64,000 bases of DNA from Odoribacter splanchnicus DSM 20712 (GTDB lineage Bacteria > Bacteroidota > Bacteroidia > Bacteroidales > Marinifilaceae). Positions within the stretch are counted from its first letter, which is position 1, and each line of letters begins with the position of its first letter. Of the stretch, positions 53,025 through 62,500 are shown in pieces. Location: positions 1,612,001-1,676,000 of the forward strand of contig NC_015160.1 of the NCBI RefSeq assembly GCF_000190535.1, given 5' to 3'. The notes under the pieces were generated by a model. It was not told the origin of the DNA. It saw only the letters and a program-made list of their open reading frames with translations, and did no database searches. A program made the position numbers and the translations under genes.

Positions 53025-53660
53025 ATGAACAGTAAAGATTATATTTATAAACTGATAGAAGAAGGAGAGCACCAACAACAGGATTTCAAATTCGAGATCT
53101 CGGATGCGCGGAAAATAGCCAAATCCTTATCGGCTTTTTCCAATACGGACGGAGGGCGCTTGCTTATTGGGGTGAAAGATAACGGAAAAATTGCAGGAGT
53201 GCGTTCGGAAGAGGAAATTTACATGATCGAGGCAGCAGCAAAATTGTATTGCCAACCTCAGGTAAACTGTCAAATGCAGATTCACGATATCGACGGACAC
53301 ACTGTGTTGGAAGTCATTGTACCTCCCGGAACAACCAAACCTTATTATGCCAAAGATCAGACAAATAAATGCTGGGCTTATATCCGTATAAAAGACGAGA
53401 ATATCCTCGCTACTCCGGTACATTTAAAAGTCTGGCAACAAGAAGGGACCCCAAAAGGTTCCTTTCTTCATTATACAGAACAAGAACGATTACTATTGGA
53501 TTATCTCACAACCCATCCGGCTATAACCCTTAATCAGTATTGTCGTCTGGCCCGTATTCCCCGGATAAAAGCAGAAAATACACTGGCAAAATTCATCCGC
53601 TTCGAATTAATCGAACCCATATTTGAAAATCATCGGTTTTATTTCCGAGGCTGTACCTGA
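53025..53660 (+). CDS. AlbA_2/Schlafen-type putative DNA-binding protein
   Basis: The 211-residue protein has an AlbA_2 (Schlafen AAA_4-type) domain: EGEHQQQDFKFEISDARKIAKSLSAFSNTDGGRLLIGVKDNGKIAGV (about 12-60), then VLEVIVPPGTTKPYYAKDQTNKCWAYIRIKDENILA. A C-terminal winged-helix-like segment follows (EQERLLLDYLTTHPAITLNQYCRLARIPRIKAENTLAKFI). Stand-alone AlbA_2 proteins are predicted regulators or nucleic-acid-binding proteins; some belong to defence islands. The gene lies between two opposed repeat arrays and the convergent marC gene. Target unknown. Confidence 0.8.
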   Translation: MNSKDYIYKLIEEGEHQQQDFKFEISDARKIAKSLSAFSNTDGGRLLIGVKDNGKIAGVRSEEEIYMIEAAAKLYCQPQVNCQMQIHDIDGHTVLEVIVPPGTTKPYYAKDQTNKCWAYIRIKDENILATPVHLKVWQQEGTPKGSFLHYTEQERLLLDYLTTHPAITLNQYCRLARIPRIKAENTLAKFIRFELIEPIFENHRFYFRGCT

Positions 53661-53664
53661 TCGT

Positions 53665-54270
53665 TCAGGCTAATGTCTTAATAAATAAAGTAATACCGTC
53701 GAATACCATTTGAAGGCCGATCGTAGCAACGATCAATCCGATAATCCGGATCAAAGGATTCATAAAATTATATTTAATCAGAAAACTACCGATCCTTCGG
53801 GCTTTCAGCATAAAGAAAAGGTTCACAGCTAAAGCCAGTAAAATAGCAACGATCGTGACAAAACGGCTATACTGAACAGGGAAAGTAACTGCAGCAGTAA
53901 TCGTAGCAGGTCCGGCAATCATCGGAATAGCTATAGGTACAGTGGTTAAATCGGCAATCTTAATATGTTCATCCACTTTCATAAAAAATCCTTTCAACAA
54001 ACCGGACAAACCGTTATACATCAGCACAGCCCCACAAGTAATCTGAAAAGAGTAAAGCTCGACCCGAAAAACATAACTAAAAGTCACCTGTCCCAGATAA
54101 AGAAAAAAAATCAGAATAAGCATTGCCGTAATCGTCGATTTAATCGAAATATACCGTAACTCGGTTGGAGAAAAACGTTCCTGCAAAGACGTGACGATCA
54201 ACACCTTCTGTATCGGATTTACCAAAGCCAGAATGGCCACGAAACAACTCAATATTAAATTAAATTTCAT
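53665..54270 (-). CDS. marC: MarC-family integral membrane protein
   Basis: The 201-residue protein has six membrane helices and the MarC/UPF0056 pattern: FVAILALVNPIQKVLIVTSL at the start, AIPMIAGPATITAAVTFP in the middle (the IPxxAGPG-like motif) and the NPLIRIIGLIVATIGLQMVFDGI ending. Despite its name it has no proved role in multiple antibiotic resistance; a transporter function is assumed. It is convergent with the AlbA_2 gene, with 4 bases between. Confidence 0.9.
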   Translation of the reverse strand: MKFNLILSCFVAILALVNPIQKVLIVTSLQERFSPTELRYISIKSTITAMLILIFFLYLGQVTFSYVFRVELYSFQITCGAVLMYNGLSGLLKGFFMKVDEHIKIADLTTVPIAIPMIAGPATITAAVTFPVQYSRFVTIVAILLALAVNLFFMLKARRIGSFLIKYNFMNPLIRIIGLIVATIGLQMVFDGITLFIKTLA

Positions 54271-54296
54271 TACTTCCCCCTATTAGATCTGCTCAA

Positions 54297-54327
54297 CAAA
54301 GATAGTACAAAGGAATGGGGTTTCAAA
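54297..54327 (-). promoter_or_regulatory. Canonical promoter for marC
   Basis: On the minus strand, TTTG (54327-54324) and TATCTTTG (54304-54297) are 19 bases apart, an exact consensus match, 27 bases before the start codon. Confidence 0.62.
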
Positions 54328-54424
54328 TTTATTTTGAGTCAGTGATAAAGAGTTACAAAGGTTACAGAAGTTACAGAGATCGCAAGGATTTAACCGCCCC
54401 TATACAACCTCTTCCCTCCCTCAT

Positions 54425-54533
54425 GTAACTCAGTAACTCTTTTAACTCAGCAACTCAGTAACTCTTTTAACTCAGCAACTCAGTAACTCTTTTAACTCAG
54501 CAACTCAGTAACTCTTTTAACCCAGCAACTCTC
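54425..54533 (-). repeat. GAGTTnnT octamer array 4
   Basis: On the minus strand the array begins within 2 bases of the M16 peptidase stop codon and repeats GAGTTGCT / GAGTTACT / GAGTTAAAA with the same 17-25-base period as arrays 2 and 3. Degenerate GAGTTAC and AGTTACAGA words continue at 54344-54390. Confidence 0.88.
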
Positions 54534-57445
54534 TAATACCCAAAAATCTGTTCGGTAGTCAGTCGCTCTACGGGACCATAAGAAGATAATTTTTTCATAT
54601 CCAATTCTTTTTCATCTCCCAATACACAATAGGTATATTTGCGGTCTTTCACCCATTTTTCCTGAAAATCCTTTACCTGATCCAGGGTCAGTTTCTGCAA
54701 ATCGTCGAATAACATTTTCCGGCGGTCACTGTCCAATCCCAGGTCCTTTGCTTCCTGATAGGCATCGAAAATTCCGGCTCCGGTAATCCGGTCGGTCCGT
54801 AACCGGGCAATCAAAGCTTCTTTTGCCAGATTAAAGGCAGCTTCAGACTCAGGCATATGATTGATAACTTCATCGAATGCAGTCAAAGCATCTCCCATCT
54901 TATCATTCTGAGTAGCGATAAAAGTAGAATAAATATAAGGCTTGTCCAGACGGGAAGGCTCACCCAAACCGGCAGATGCCGAATAAGCCAATCCCCGGGC
55001 TTCACGCAATTCCTGGAATACGATCGAATTCATACCTCCCCCGAAATACTCGTTATATAAGGTAGCTACCGGATAAATATTCGGATCGAATTTTTCTCCC
55101 CGGTTAGAAATAGCAGCCATATATACCTGAGCAGCAGCATACGGAGCTAACAAAACCTTACTTTCTCCGGTTTCTCTGATCTTAAAAAGCGAAGCCTTAT
55201 CTGCAGCGATCAGCTTTTCAGGCACCTGATGGTACCGATTCACTTCTGCCACAACTTCTTCCTGGGTCTTCGGGCCGTAATAAAGGACAGTATGTTCGGT
55301 CTTGCTCAGATCACGAAGGTGGGCCAACAGCTCTTCCGACTTTAAATTTTGTATTTCATCAGCCGAAAGCACATTGGTCGCAGGCGATTTCGGTCCGTAT
55401 AAACCATATTGCATCAGCATTCTGAAATTTGCCTCCTGATTTAATTTTGTATTCGCTCTCCCTTCCAGAATATCACCTTTCATAATTTCCAGTACTTCCG
55501 GATTGGGTTGAGCATCTGCCAGCAGAGATTCGACCAATTGAATCGCCTCTCCCATATTTTCGGATAAACCCGAAATAGTGAGATAGGTACGGTCAGCTCC
55601 CGGACGAATACCAAAATCACAAGCCAAACGGTAAAACTCTTCCTTCACCTGTTCCGGACTCAATTCGGAAGTACCCAAATAATCCAGATAGCCGGCAGCA
55701 GTGGAAAGATAACGATCCTCATTATTTCCTTTCTCAAAAGCATAAGTTAAAGAGAACAGGTCGTTCGTCGGGTTTTTCTTATACCACAAAGGAATATCGG
55801 ATTTGAGTTTTCCTTGAGCCATATCTTTTGAAAAATCGACAAATACCGGTTCGATGGGTTTTACCGGTGTTGTCCGGATCTCCCGCAAAAAAGCACTACT
55901 CTTATCCCGGTTGGTCACAATCGGAGTGATGGCCGGTTTAGTCATTTTCTTTACACTTTCGTCTTTCCCCTGCCGTTTATTGACCACGACATAATTATCT
56001 TTCAGATGAGTATTGGCAAAATCTATCAGCTCTTGTTTGGTAATTTTACTCATCCGGTCGAGTGAAGCCACTTCATCGGCCCAATTCGTACCGTTGACAA
56101 ACGACTCGACAAACCAGGTTGCTCTGTCGTCATTGCTTTCCAATTGTTTTTGTCTGTCGCGTTTGTTATTATTGATCGTCGCAGCGATCAGGTTCTCGTC
56201 GAATTCTCCTTTTTTCAACTTTCCGATTTCTTCCAACAGCAGTGTACGTACTTCTTCGAGGGTTTGTCCGTTTTTAGGTGTTCCTTCCATTAAAAATACA
56301 CTGTAGTCAGCTAATAAGAAAGGATAGGCAGCAGCTCCCAACATTTTCTGTTGTTGATTGATATCCAGGTCGATCAAACCGGCTTGTCCGTTGTACAACA
56401 CCTGAGCCAGCAGATTCAAGGTTTCTACGTCCTCACTGTTTGCTCCCGGAAATCTCCACGCCAAAGTCACATTTTCAGCTTCCGGTCCCACCACTTCTTT
56501 CACTATAGGAGAGGTAATCGGCTGCTCCGGTTGAAAGTTCAGTTCAGGCAAGTTCTGACTCGGTTTCATTCCACCGAAATAACGGTTTATCGTTTCGATC
56601 ATTACATCGGGATCAAAATCTCCGGAAAGACAAACCGCAATATTATTAGGTACATACCATTGAGTATAGAAATTCTTAATATTCGTAATAGACGGATTTT
56701 TCAGATTTTCCTGTGTTCCCAAAATGGTTTGAGTTCCATAAGGATGGTGGGGGAAGAGACCGGCCATCACCTGATCGATCACTTTACGGTTATCTTTGGT
56801 CAGGGACATATTTTTTTCTTCATAAACAGCTTCCAGTTCGGTATGAAATCCCCGGATAACAGGATGCTGAAACCGATCGGCCTGTATTTTAGCCCAGTTC
56901 TCTACCTGATTCGAAGGAATATCTTCCTCAAAAACAGTCTGGTCGTAAGAAGTATAGGCATTTGTCCCGGTAGCTCCGATCGCCGCCATCAATTTATCGT
57001 ATTCATTGGGAATAGCGATCTTAGAGGCCTCATAAGACACACTGTCGATCTGACGATAGAGAGCAGTCCGCTGAGCCTCGTCCGTCGTTTTCCGATATAC
57101 CTCGAACAAAGCTTCTATCCGGTCCAGCATCGGTTTCTCCTGTTCGTAATTCTGTGTTCCGAAACTATCCGTTCCTTTGAACATCAGGTGCTCAAAATAG
57201 TGGGCCAACCCGGTCGTCTCTGCCGGATCGTTCTTTCCACCGGCGCGGACGGCGACATAGGTCTGAATCCGGGGTTGATCTTTATTGACCGTCATATACA
57301 CCTTTAAGCCATTGTCTAAAGTATAAATCCGGGCATTCAACGGATCTCCGGGCACCGACTCATACTTAAAGCGGGAATGATCCCCGCACGCAGCGATCAG
57401 GACCAGTACACCCAATAGCCACATCGTTTGAAACATTTTTTTCAT
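54533..57445 (-). CDS. M16-family zinc peptidase lipoprotein with two M16 units
   Basis: The 970-residue protein has a lipoprotein signal (VLVLIAACGDHS, Cys20). The first M16 unit has the inverted zinc motif HYFEH (H82, E85, H86) in GLAHYFEHLMFKGTDSFG and the distant Glu in LEAVYEEKNMS. The second unit (about 530-960) has no HxxEH, as expected for the inactive half, but keeps the YNEYFGGGMNSIVFQELREARGLAYSASAGLG region. Such clam-shell peptidases degrade peptides in the periplasm or at the cell surface. It is larger than processing peptidases because both halves are in one chain. Confidence 0.92.
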   Translation of the reverse strand: MKKMFQTMWLLGVLVLIAACGDHSRFKYESVPGDPLNARIYTLDNGLKVYMTVNKDQPRIQTYVAVRAGGKNDPAETTGLAHYFEHLMFKGTDSFGTQNYEQEKPMLDRIEALFEVYRKTTDEAQRTALYRQIDSVSYEASKIAIPNEYDKLMAAIGATGTNAYTSYDQTVFEEDIPSNQVENWAKIQADRFQHPVIRGFHTELEAVYEEKNMSLTKDNRKVIDQVMAGLFPHHPYGTQTILGTQENLKNPSITNIKNFYTQWYVPNNIAVCLSGDFDPDVMIETINRYFGGMKPSQNLPELNFQPEQPITSPIVKEVVGPEAENVTLAWRFPGANSEDVETLNLLAQVLYNGQAGLIDLDINQQQKMLGAAAYPFLLADYSVFLMEGTPKNGQTLEEVRTLLLEEIGKLKKGEFDENLIAATINNNKRDRQKQLESNDDRATWFVESFVNGTNWADEVASLDRMSKITKQELIDFANTHLKDNYVVVNKRQGKDESVKKMTKPAITPIVTNRDKSSAFLREIRTTPVKPIEPVFVDFSKDMAQGKLKSDIPLWYKKNPTNDLFSLTYAFEKGNNEDRYLSTAAGYLDYLGTSELSPEQVKEEFYRLACDFGIRPGADRTYLTISGLSENMGEAIQLVESLLADAQPNPEVLEIMKGDILEGRANTKLNQEANFRMLMQYGLYGPKSPATNVLSADEIQNLKSEELLAHLRDLSKTEHTVLYYGPKTQEEVVAEVNRYHQVPEKLIAADKASLFKIRETGESKVLLAPYAAAQVYMAAISNRGEKFDPNIYPVATLYNEYFGGGMNSIVFQELREARGLAYSASAGLGEPSRLDKPYIYSTFIATQNDKMGDALTAFDEVINHMPESEAAFNLAKEALIARLRTDRITGAGIFDAYQEAKDLGLDSDRRKMLFDDLQKLTLDQVKDFQEKWVKDRKYTYCVLGDEKELDMKKLSSYGPVERLTTEQIFGY

Positions 57446-57472
57446 CTTATCTTTTCATTAAAATTCCTTCTC

Positions 57473-58060
57473 TTATTTCTTATTTTTCTTCTTCTTTTTC
57501 TCCACGGACCATCCGAATTTCCCGATCTTCTTGCCCAGACCGAAATATTCCCCATGAGTATACACCAAAGGATTTGCACGGTCGAGTTCAAATTTTCCCG
57601 TTTCGGGGTTCAGATACCGGTCATCGGCCTGTACATTCACCACTTCGGCCAGAAACAGATCATGTGATCCCAGAGGGACGATCTCTTTCACCCGGCATTC
57701 GATGCATACAGGGGCTTCTTCAACAATCGGCGCCCGAACCACTCCGGCCTTTCCGGGCGTGAGTTTCATCTCTTCGAATTTCCGGTAATCGCGCCCTGAA
57801 CGAACTCCACACCAATCCGTAGCAAAAGCCAGGTCTTCGGTTGTCAGGTTGATAACGAATTCGCCCTGTCGCCGAATGATCGGATAAGAATACCGCTTCG
57901 GCCTTACCGAAATATAACACATGGGCGGATTGGTACAAACCGTTCCAGTCCAGGCCACTGTAAACAAATTATATTCTTCGGGAGTCGCACCGCAACTCAC
58001 CAGCACTGCCGGTAAAGGATAAATCATCGTTCCCGGTTTCCAATTGTGTTTCATACCCAT
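57473..58060 (-). CDS. Flavin reductase / flavoredoxin family protein
   Basis: About 195 residues with a flavin reductase-like domain: NWKPGTMIYPLPAVLVSCGATPEEYNLFTVAWTGTVCTNPPMCYISVRP, FVINLTTEDLAFATDWCGV and LGSHDLFLAEVV. The C-terminus is a Lys-rich tail (EKKKKKNKK). It binds FMN and transfers electrons between NAD(P)H, flavin or other small carriers. I start at 58060 (MGMKHNW; the ATG two codons later is equally likely), because a TTG start further up lies in a -7 promoter box. Confidence 0.85.
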   Translation of the reverse strand: MGMKHNWKPGTMIYPLPAVLVSCGATPEEYNLFTVAWTGTVCTNPPMCYISVRPKRYSYPIIRRQGEFVINLTTEDLAFATDWCGVRSGRDYRKFEEMKLTPGKAGVVRAPIVEEAPVCIECRVKEIVPLGSHDLFLAEVVNVQADDRYLNPETGKFELDRANPLVYTHGEYFGLGKKIGKFGWSVEKKKKKNKK

Positions 58061-58099
58061 TCGTTTTCCAGACCGTCGTATGAACCGATCGGCCTGCGA

Positions 58100-58107
58100 C
58101 AAAGATA
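58100..58107 (-). promoter_or_regulatory. -7 element for the flavin reductase gene
   Basis: The minus strand reads TATCTTTG (TAnnTTTG), 39 bases before the ATG at 58060. A hairpin of CAGCCGG/CCGGCTG (58155-58178) lies between it and rocD, without a T run. Confidence 0.45.
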
Positions 58108-58186
58108 CAAAAAGACGAAAGGCATTCTCTCGCCCTTCGCGTCTTTTATTTTAGCAGCCGGCACCTATGCTCCGGCTGTTGTCAAG

Positions 58187-59398
58187 CTATTCGAATTCAG
58201 CTATCGTATTTTCTATAATACCGATGGCTTCCATGAGTTCCATCTTGTTGATCACCAAAGGTGGGGCAAAACGGATAATATGCTGGTGGGTCGGTTTAGC
58301 CAATAAGCCTTTATCTCTCAATTTCAAACATACATCCCAAGCGGTTTTACCGTTCTTAGGCTTAATCACAACGGCATTCAACAATCCTTTACCACGTACC
58401 AGTTCGATCATATCCGAATGGATTTTACTGATCCGATCCCGGAACACTTGTCCCAATTTCTCCGCATTCTCGGCTAGTTTTTCGTCCCGTACCACTTCCA
58501 AAGCAGCAATGGACACTCTGGCTGCAATCGGATTCCCCCCATAGGTCGATCCATGTTCACCGGGTTTGATACAAAGCATAATATCGTCGTTGGCCAGTAC
58601 ACAGGAAACCGGCATCATTCCCCCCGACATCGCTTTACCTAGCACCAGAATATCCGGATGTACTCCTTCATGGTCACAAGCCAGTAATCTACCGGTACGT
58701 GCAATTCCCGTTTGTACCTCATCGGCAATAAACAAGACATTTTTGGATTTACACAGTTCATAGGCTTTTTTCAGATATCCTTCATCCGGCACAAAAACAC
58801 CGGCTTCCCCCTGAATCGGTTCCAACAGAAAACCGGCCACATCAGGATCCTGAAGTGCTTTCTCCAAAGCCGGAATATCATTATAAGGAATCTTGATGAA
58901 TCCGGGAGTGAAAGGTCCGTATCCGGCATACGATTCGGGATCGTTAGAGAGCGAAACGATCGTAATGGTACGTCCATGAAAATTCCCGTCACAAACGATA
59001 ATCTTGGCCTTTCCATCGGGTACCCCCTTTTTCATATAAGCCCATTTCCGACAGAGTTTCAACGCTGTTTCATCGGCCTCTGCTCCTGTATTCATCGGTA
59101 ACACCTTGTCATAACCAAAGAATCGGGTCACAAATTCTTCCCATTCTCCCAGCACATCATTATAAAAAGCCCGCGAAGTCAATGCCAGTTTCTGAGCCTG
59201 ATCGGTCATTGCCTTCACAATCTTCGGATGACAATGTCCCTGGTTCACAGCCGAATAAGCAGAAAGAAAATCGAAATACTTTTTTCCATCTGTATCCCAG
59301 ACATAAATACCTTCTCCCCGTTCGAGTACCACAGGTAGCGGGTGATAGTTGTGAGCCCCGTAACGAGCTTCTCTGTCTATAAATTCTTGTGCTGTCAT
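58187..59398 (-). CDS. rocD: Ornithine aminotransferase
   Basis: The 403-residue class III PLP aminotransferase has [14 protein letters not shown] (102-115), the PLP contact [20 protein letters not shown] (D226) and the Schiff-base lysine K255 in VLGKAMSGG. The sequence [19 protein letters not shown] and the [15 protein letters not shown] opening are typical of ornithine-oxo-acid transaminase, which makes glutamate-5-semialdehyde in arginine/proline metabolism. No other arginine genes are adjacent. Confidence 0.92.
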   Translation of the reverse strand: MTAQEFIDREARYGAHNYHPLPVVLERGEGIYVWDTDGKKYFDFLSAYSAVNQGHCHPKIVKAMTDQAQKLALTSRAFYNDVLGEWEEFVTRFFGYDKVLPMNTGAEADETALKLCRKWAYMKKGVPDGKAKIIVCDGNFHGRTITIVSLSNDPESYAGYGPFTPGFIKIPYNDIPALEKALQDPDVAGFLLEPIQGEAGVFVPDEGYLKKAYELCKSKNVLFIADEVQTGIARTGRLLACDHEGVHPDILVLGKAMSGGMMPVSCVLANDDIMLCIKPGEHGSTYGGNPIAARVSIAALEVVRDEKLAENAEKLGQVFRDRISKIHSDMIELVRGKGLLNAVVIKPKNGKTAWDVCLKLRDKGLLAKPTHQHIIRFAPPLVINKMELMEAIGIIENTIAEFE

Positions 59399-59547
59399 AA
59401 TATATAAAGTTTAAGTTCGTAATCGTTTGCAGCATGCAATTTGTAAAAAAAACAGCATATTAAAAACAATTTCCCGTTTTTTTTATAAAATCATTTTCAA
59501 ACCGGAATTTATCATAACGGTGAAAACAGACAGAACACCTATCCCGC

Positions 59548-62500
59548 TTACTTTCTCTTTCGTAAAAAGCCGAAATATTTCCGCAACAGTTCCCGCAAAG
59601 TATCGAATGATTCCTGATAAGACACCCCTACTCCCTGAATGGTTTCCGTATTATTATATAGCAGCTTCTCGTTCGTATGGGAGTAAGCCTTCATTTTCAA
59701 CGATCCTTGTTTATTTAACTTCACTTCGATATCGAAGTCTCCGGCAATATTATTTTTGCGATTCTCGTCCCCGGCAGCGTTCCGATTACCTCCGACATCC
59801 ATATTTCCGTTAGCAGAAATCGTAATCCGGTCATCGAGAAGCTGAGTTGAGACAGCCAGTTCGAACTCATCCGATGTCATTTCTTTTTCCCGGTCTCCCC
59901 GACGGTAAGCAAACCCGATATCTACATTGCTGCTAAACTGTGAAAACCAACGGGATAACTGATTGGAAAACATCTCCGTCAAAGTCGTCACCCCTGCCGT
60001 CTGGGCTTGTAAACCATAATCCCCCGTATTGTCTGTCCGGTAGAATCGGTTCAATACCAACAGAGAAAACATTTGTTTATTAATCTCGTCCTGGCTGGAA
60101 AAAAGACTCTGGATATAACTTTTACTCTGGGTTTCCAGTGTCGGGAAGTTTATATCGAATTTTACTACCGGATTGGTCAGGTTATCACTCAGATTCAGGA
60201 TACATTCCACCGGAACCTTTCTTCCCGATTCCGTAGCGATCTTTTCATCGGGATTCGACTCATCGGAAGAGAGTTTTTCTGCCGGTAACAATTCGGTAAT
60301 CGTCGTTTTCAAATTATATACCGCATTGATATTCAACATTGCCTCATAAGGCGAACCGCTCCAGGAAATCGTTCCCCCGGGAGTAAGTACAAATTTTTTA
60401 TTCACCAGGTTGCTCAAAGTAAAGAGATAATCCCCTTTTGCAATCTGATATTCCCCGAACATATTCAGATTTCCGTCTTTATCGAAAGTGATCTTAATAT
60501 CTCCGTTTCCCGTAGTTTTCAGAATATCTCCGACCGTCGGGTCAAAAATCACCTGTACATTCAGCTTATCGTTGACCTCCAGGTTCGCATTCAAATTAAT
60601 ATCCGATACTGCCGATTTAGGTTGTATCTTCTGATTCTCCGGCTGTCCGGTATGGACAAAATGCAAAAAATTATTGGACTGCTCCGTCATGCCTGCCGAC
60701 AAGGGAAGATACAAACGGGAATCATTCTCCGTCCGGGCATTGACCGTGACATTATCCACCCCATTATGGTTATCCAAATCGGCCAACCCACTCAGATATA
60801 CCTGACCATAAAACGATTCGTTATCTGCAAAACCGGTATTCAGCACCATAAACTTTTCAAACCGGGCATCGAGGCGGTAACGATTTTCCCAAAACTGATA
60901 TTCTCCATTCAACACCGCTTGCTGCCCATGAATATCTTTCATATAAAAATTACGAAACAACAGATGATTATTTACGATATGAACGCTATCGTGAACAAAA
61001 AATTTAGTATTCAAAACATTGACTTTCATCCCTACCGAATCGAAATAGACAAAACCGGAAATATCCGGCTTATAGGTATTTCCTGAAATCCGCACATTCC
61101 CGGACAAATTCCCGGCAGTCTCCGTGACAAAATCAGAAGCATAGATTCCTAACCGCTCCAATCCCACTTTTTCCAAATGTATGCCGACATCAATCGTATC
61201 CTTCTCGGGCGTATAATACCCCTGTACCACTAAGGGCACAGCATCGTCTACTCTGTTTTCAGCTCCGACAATGACGTTTCTGTTATCCGCATCCCAATAC
61301 GAACGCAGGCTCAACGATCCTAAAGTATCCCGGTTGATTCCCCAGTTATCGACATTAAAATCGGTAATCAACATAAAATTTTTATAATAATCCTGAAGAG
61401 TCAGCGAACCGGTAGCGATTCCGAACAAAAATGGCCGGTGTTTCAAAGCGATCCGGCTTACATTCTCCAGATTGAAATTCTCGAGTTTCACGAATAGCTT
61501 TTCTTCAGTAGATTCGGAGAGTTTACCGTTAACCGACAAACTCTCTTTTCCCCGCTGCATAAAAAAGTCACTTACATCAATCTCTTTACCGGCGATAAAA
61601 ACCGAAGATTCCTTGACCCGCCAAACGCTATCGTTCATCACAATGACTCCCGGATGAATCCGGATTTCCGTGTTATAACCATACTTTTCATCGGGAGAGA
61701 AAACGACACAGGCAGACAATTCCCCGCTATAAGTCTTATCTCCCCAATTACACCAGCTCAATCTATTGTCCAGATGGTTATCCGCAAGCGTTAACTCATT
61801 CCTGACATTATAAAGCTGGTATCCATTGCCATAAATGAGCCGGTCGGTAGTATATTTCATATCCAGCCGTTGCATATCCCCCACCAGATCGATTTTGGAA
61901 TGAAGCAGGCTGATGTCCTCATAACCGATCGAATCGGTCGTCAGGCGAAGACGCAATTGTCCGGTTTCATTCCGGTAATCGGAAGTAATCAATGTACCCG
62001 AAGCTATATACAAATCAGGATAGAGAACCTGCAAAATCCGGCCGGCATCTTTTACCTGCACGGTATATTGAAAATCGAACTTTTCAGGTTCTTTCCGTTT
62101 CGGATACTTCCGGGTCTTTTTAGGCTGATGTACCGAATAAGCCGGTAAATAATTTTGCATCAATCGAAAAACAAACGGAGCAGGGCGCAATTCCCGAAAA
62201 TTTCCCGAAATAAAAAGATCCACGACATCCGATTTTAAAGTAGTAGTATTATGATCTCCCTTCTGGTTATCCTCCATACTAATTTTATCTATCGTGAATG
62301 TAGCTGTATCACAGGTATATTTGAAATCCGTCAGGGATAAATTGGTAAAACTCTTATTTTCCTGCCCGGCATGAATGATCTCGAACGAAGTTTCGAGCGC
62401 CTCCAGTCCCCCTTTTATATCCAAACCGAATGCCGCCAATTCATCGATCCGTAACTGTCCCCGGGTACTCAAAAAATTCAGGGAATCACTCAAATCATAA

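Noticed and set aside
56351..57307. Long 318-codon frame on the plus strand
   Set aside because: It lies entirely antisense to the M16 peptidase gene, has no recognisable domain and the composition of an antisense shadow.
58155..58178. Terminator between rocD and the flavin reductase gene
   Set aside because: The 7-bp stem is real, but neither strand has a T run after it.
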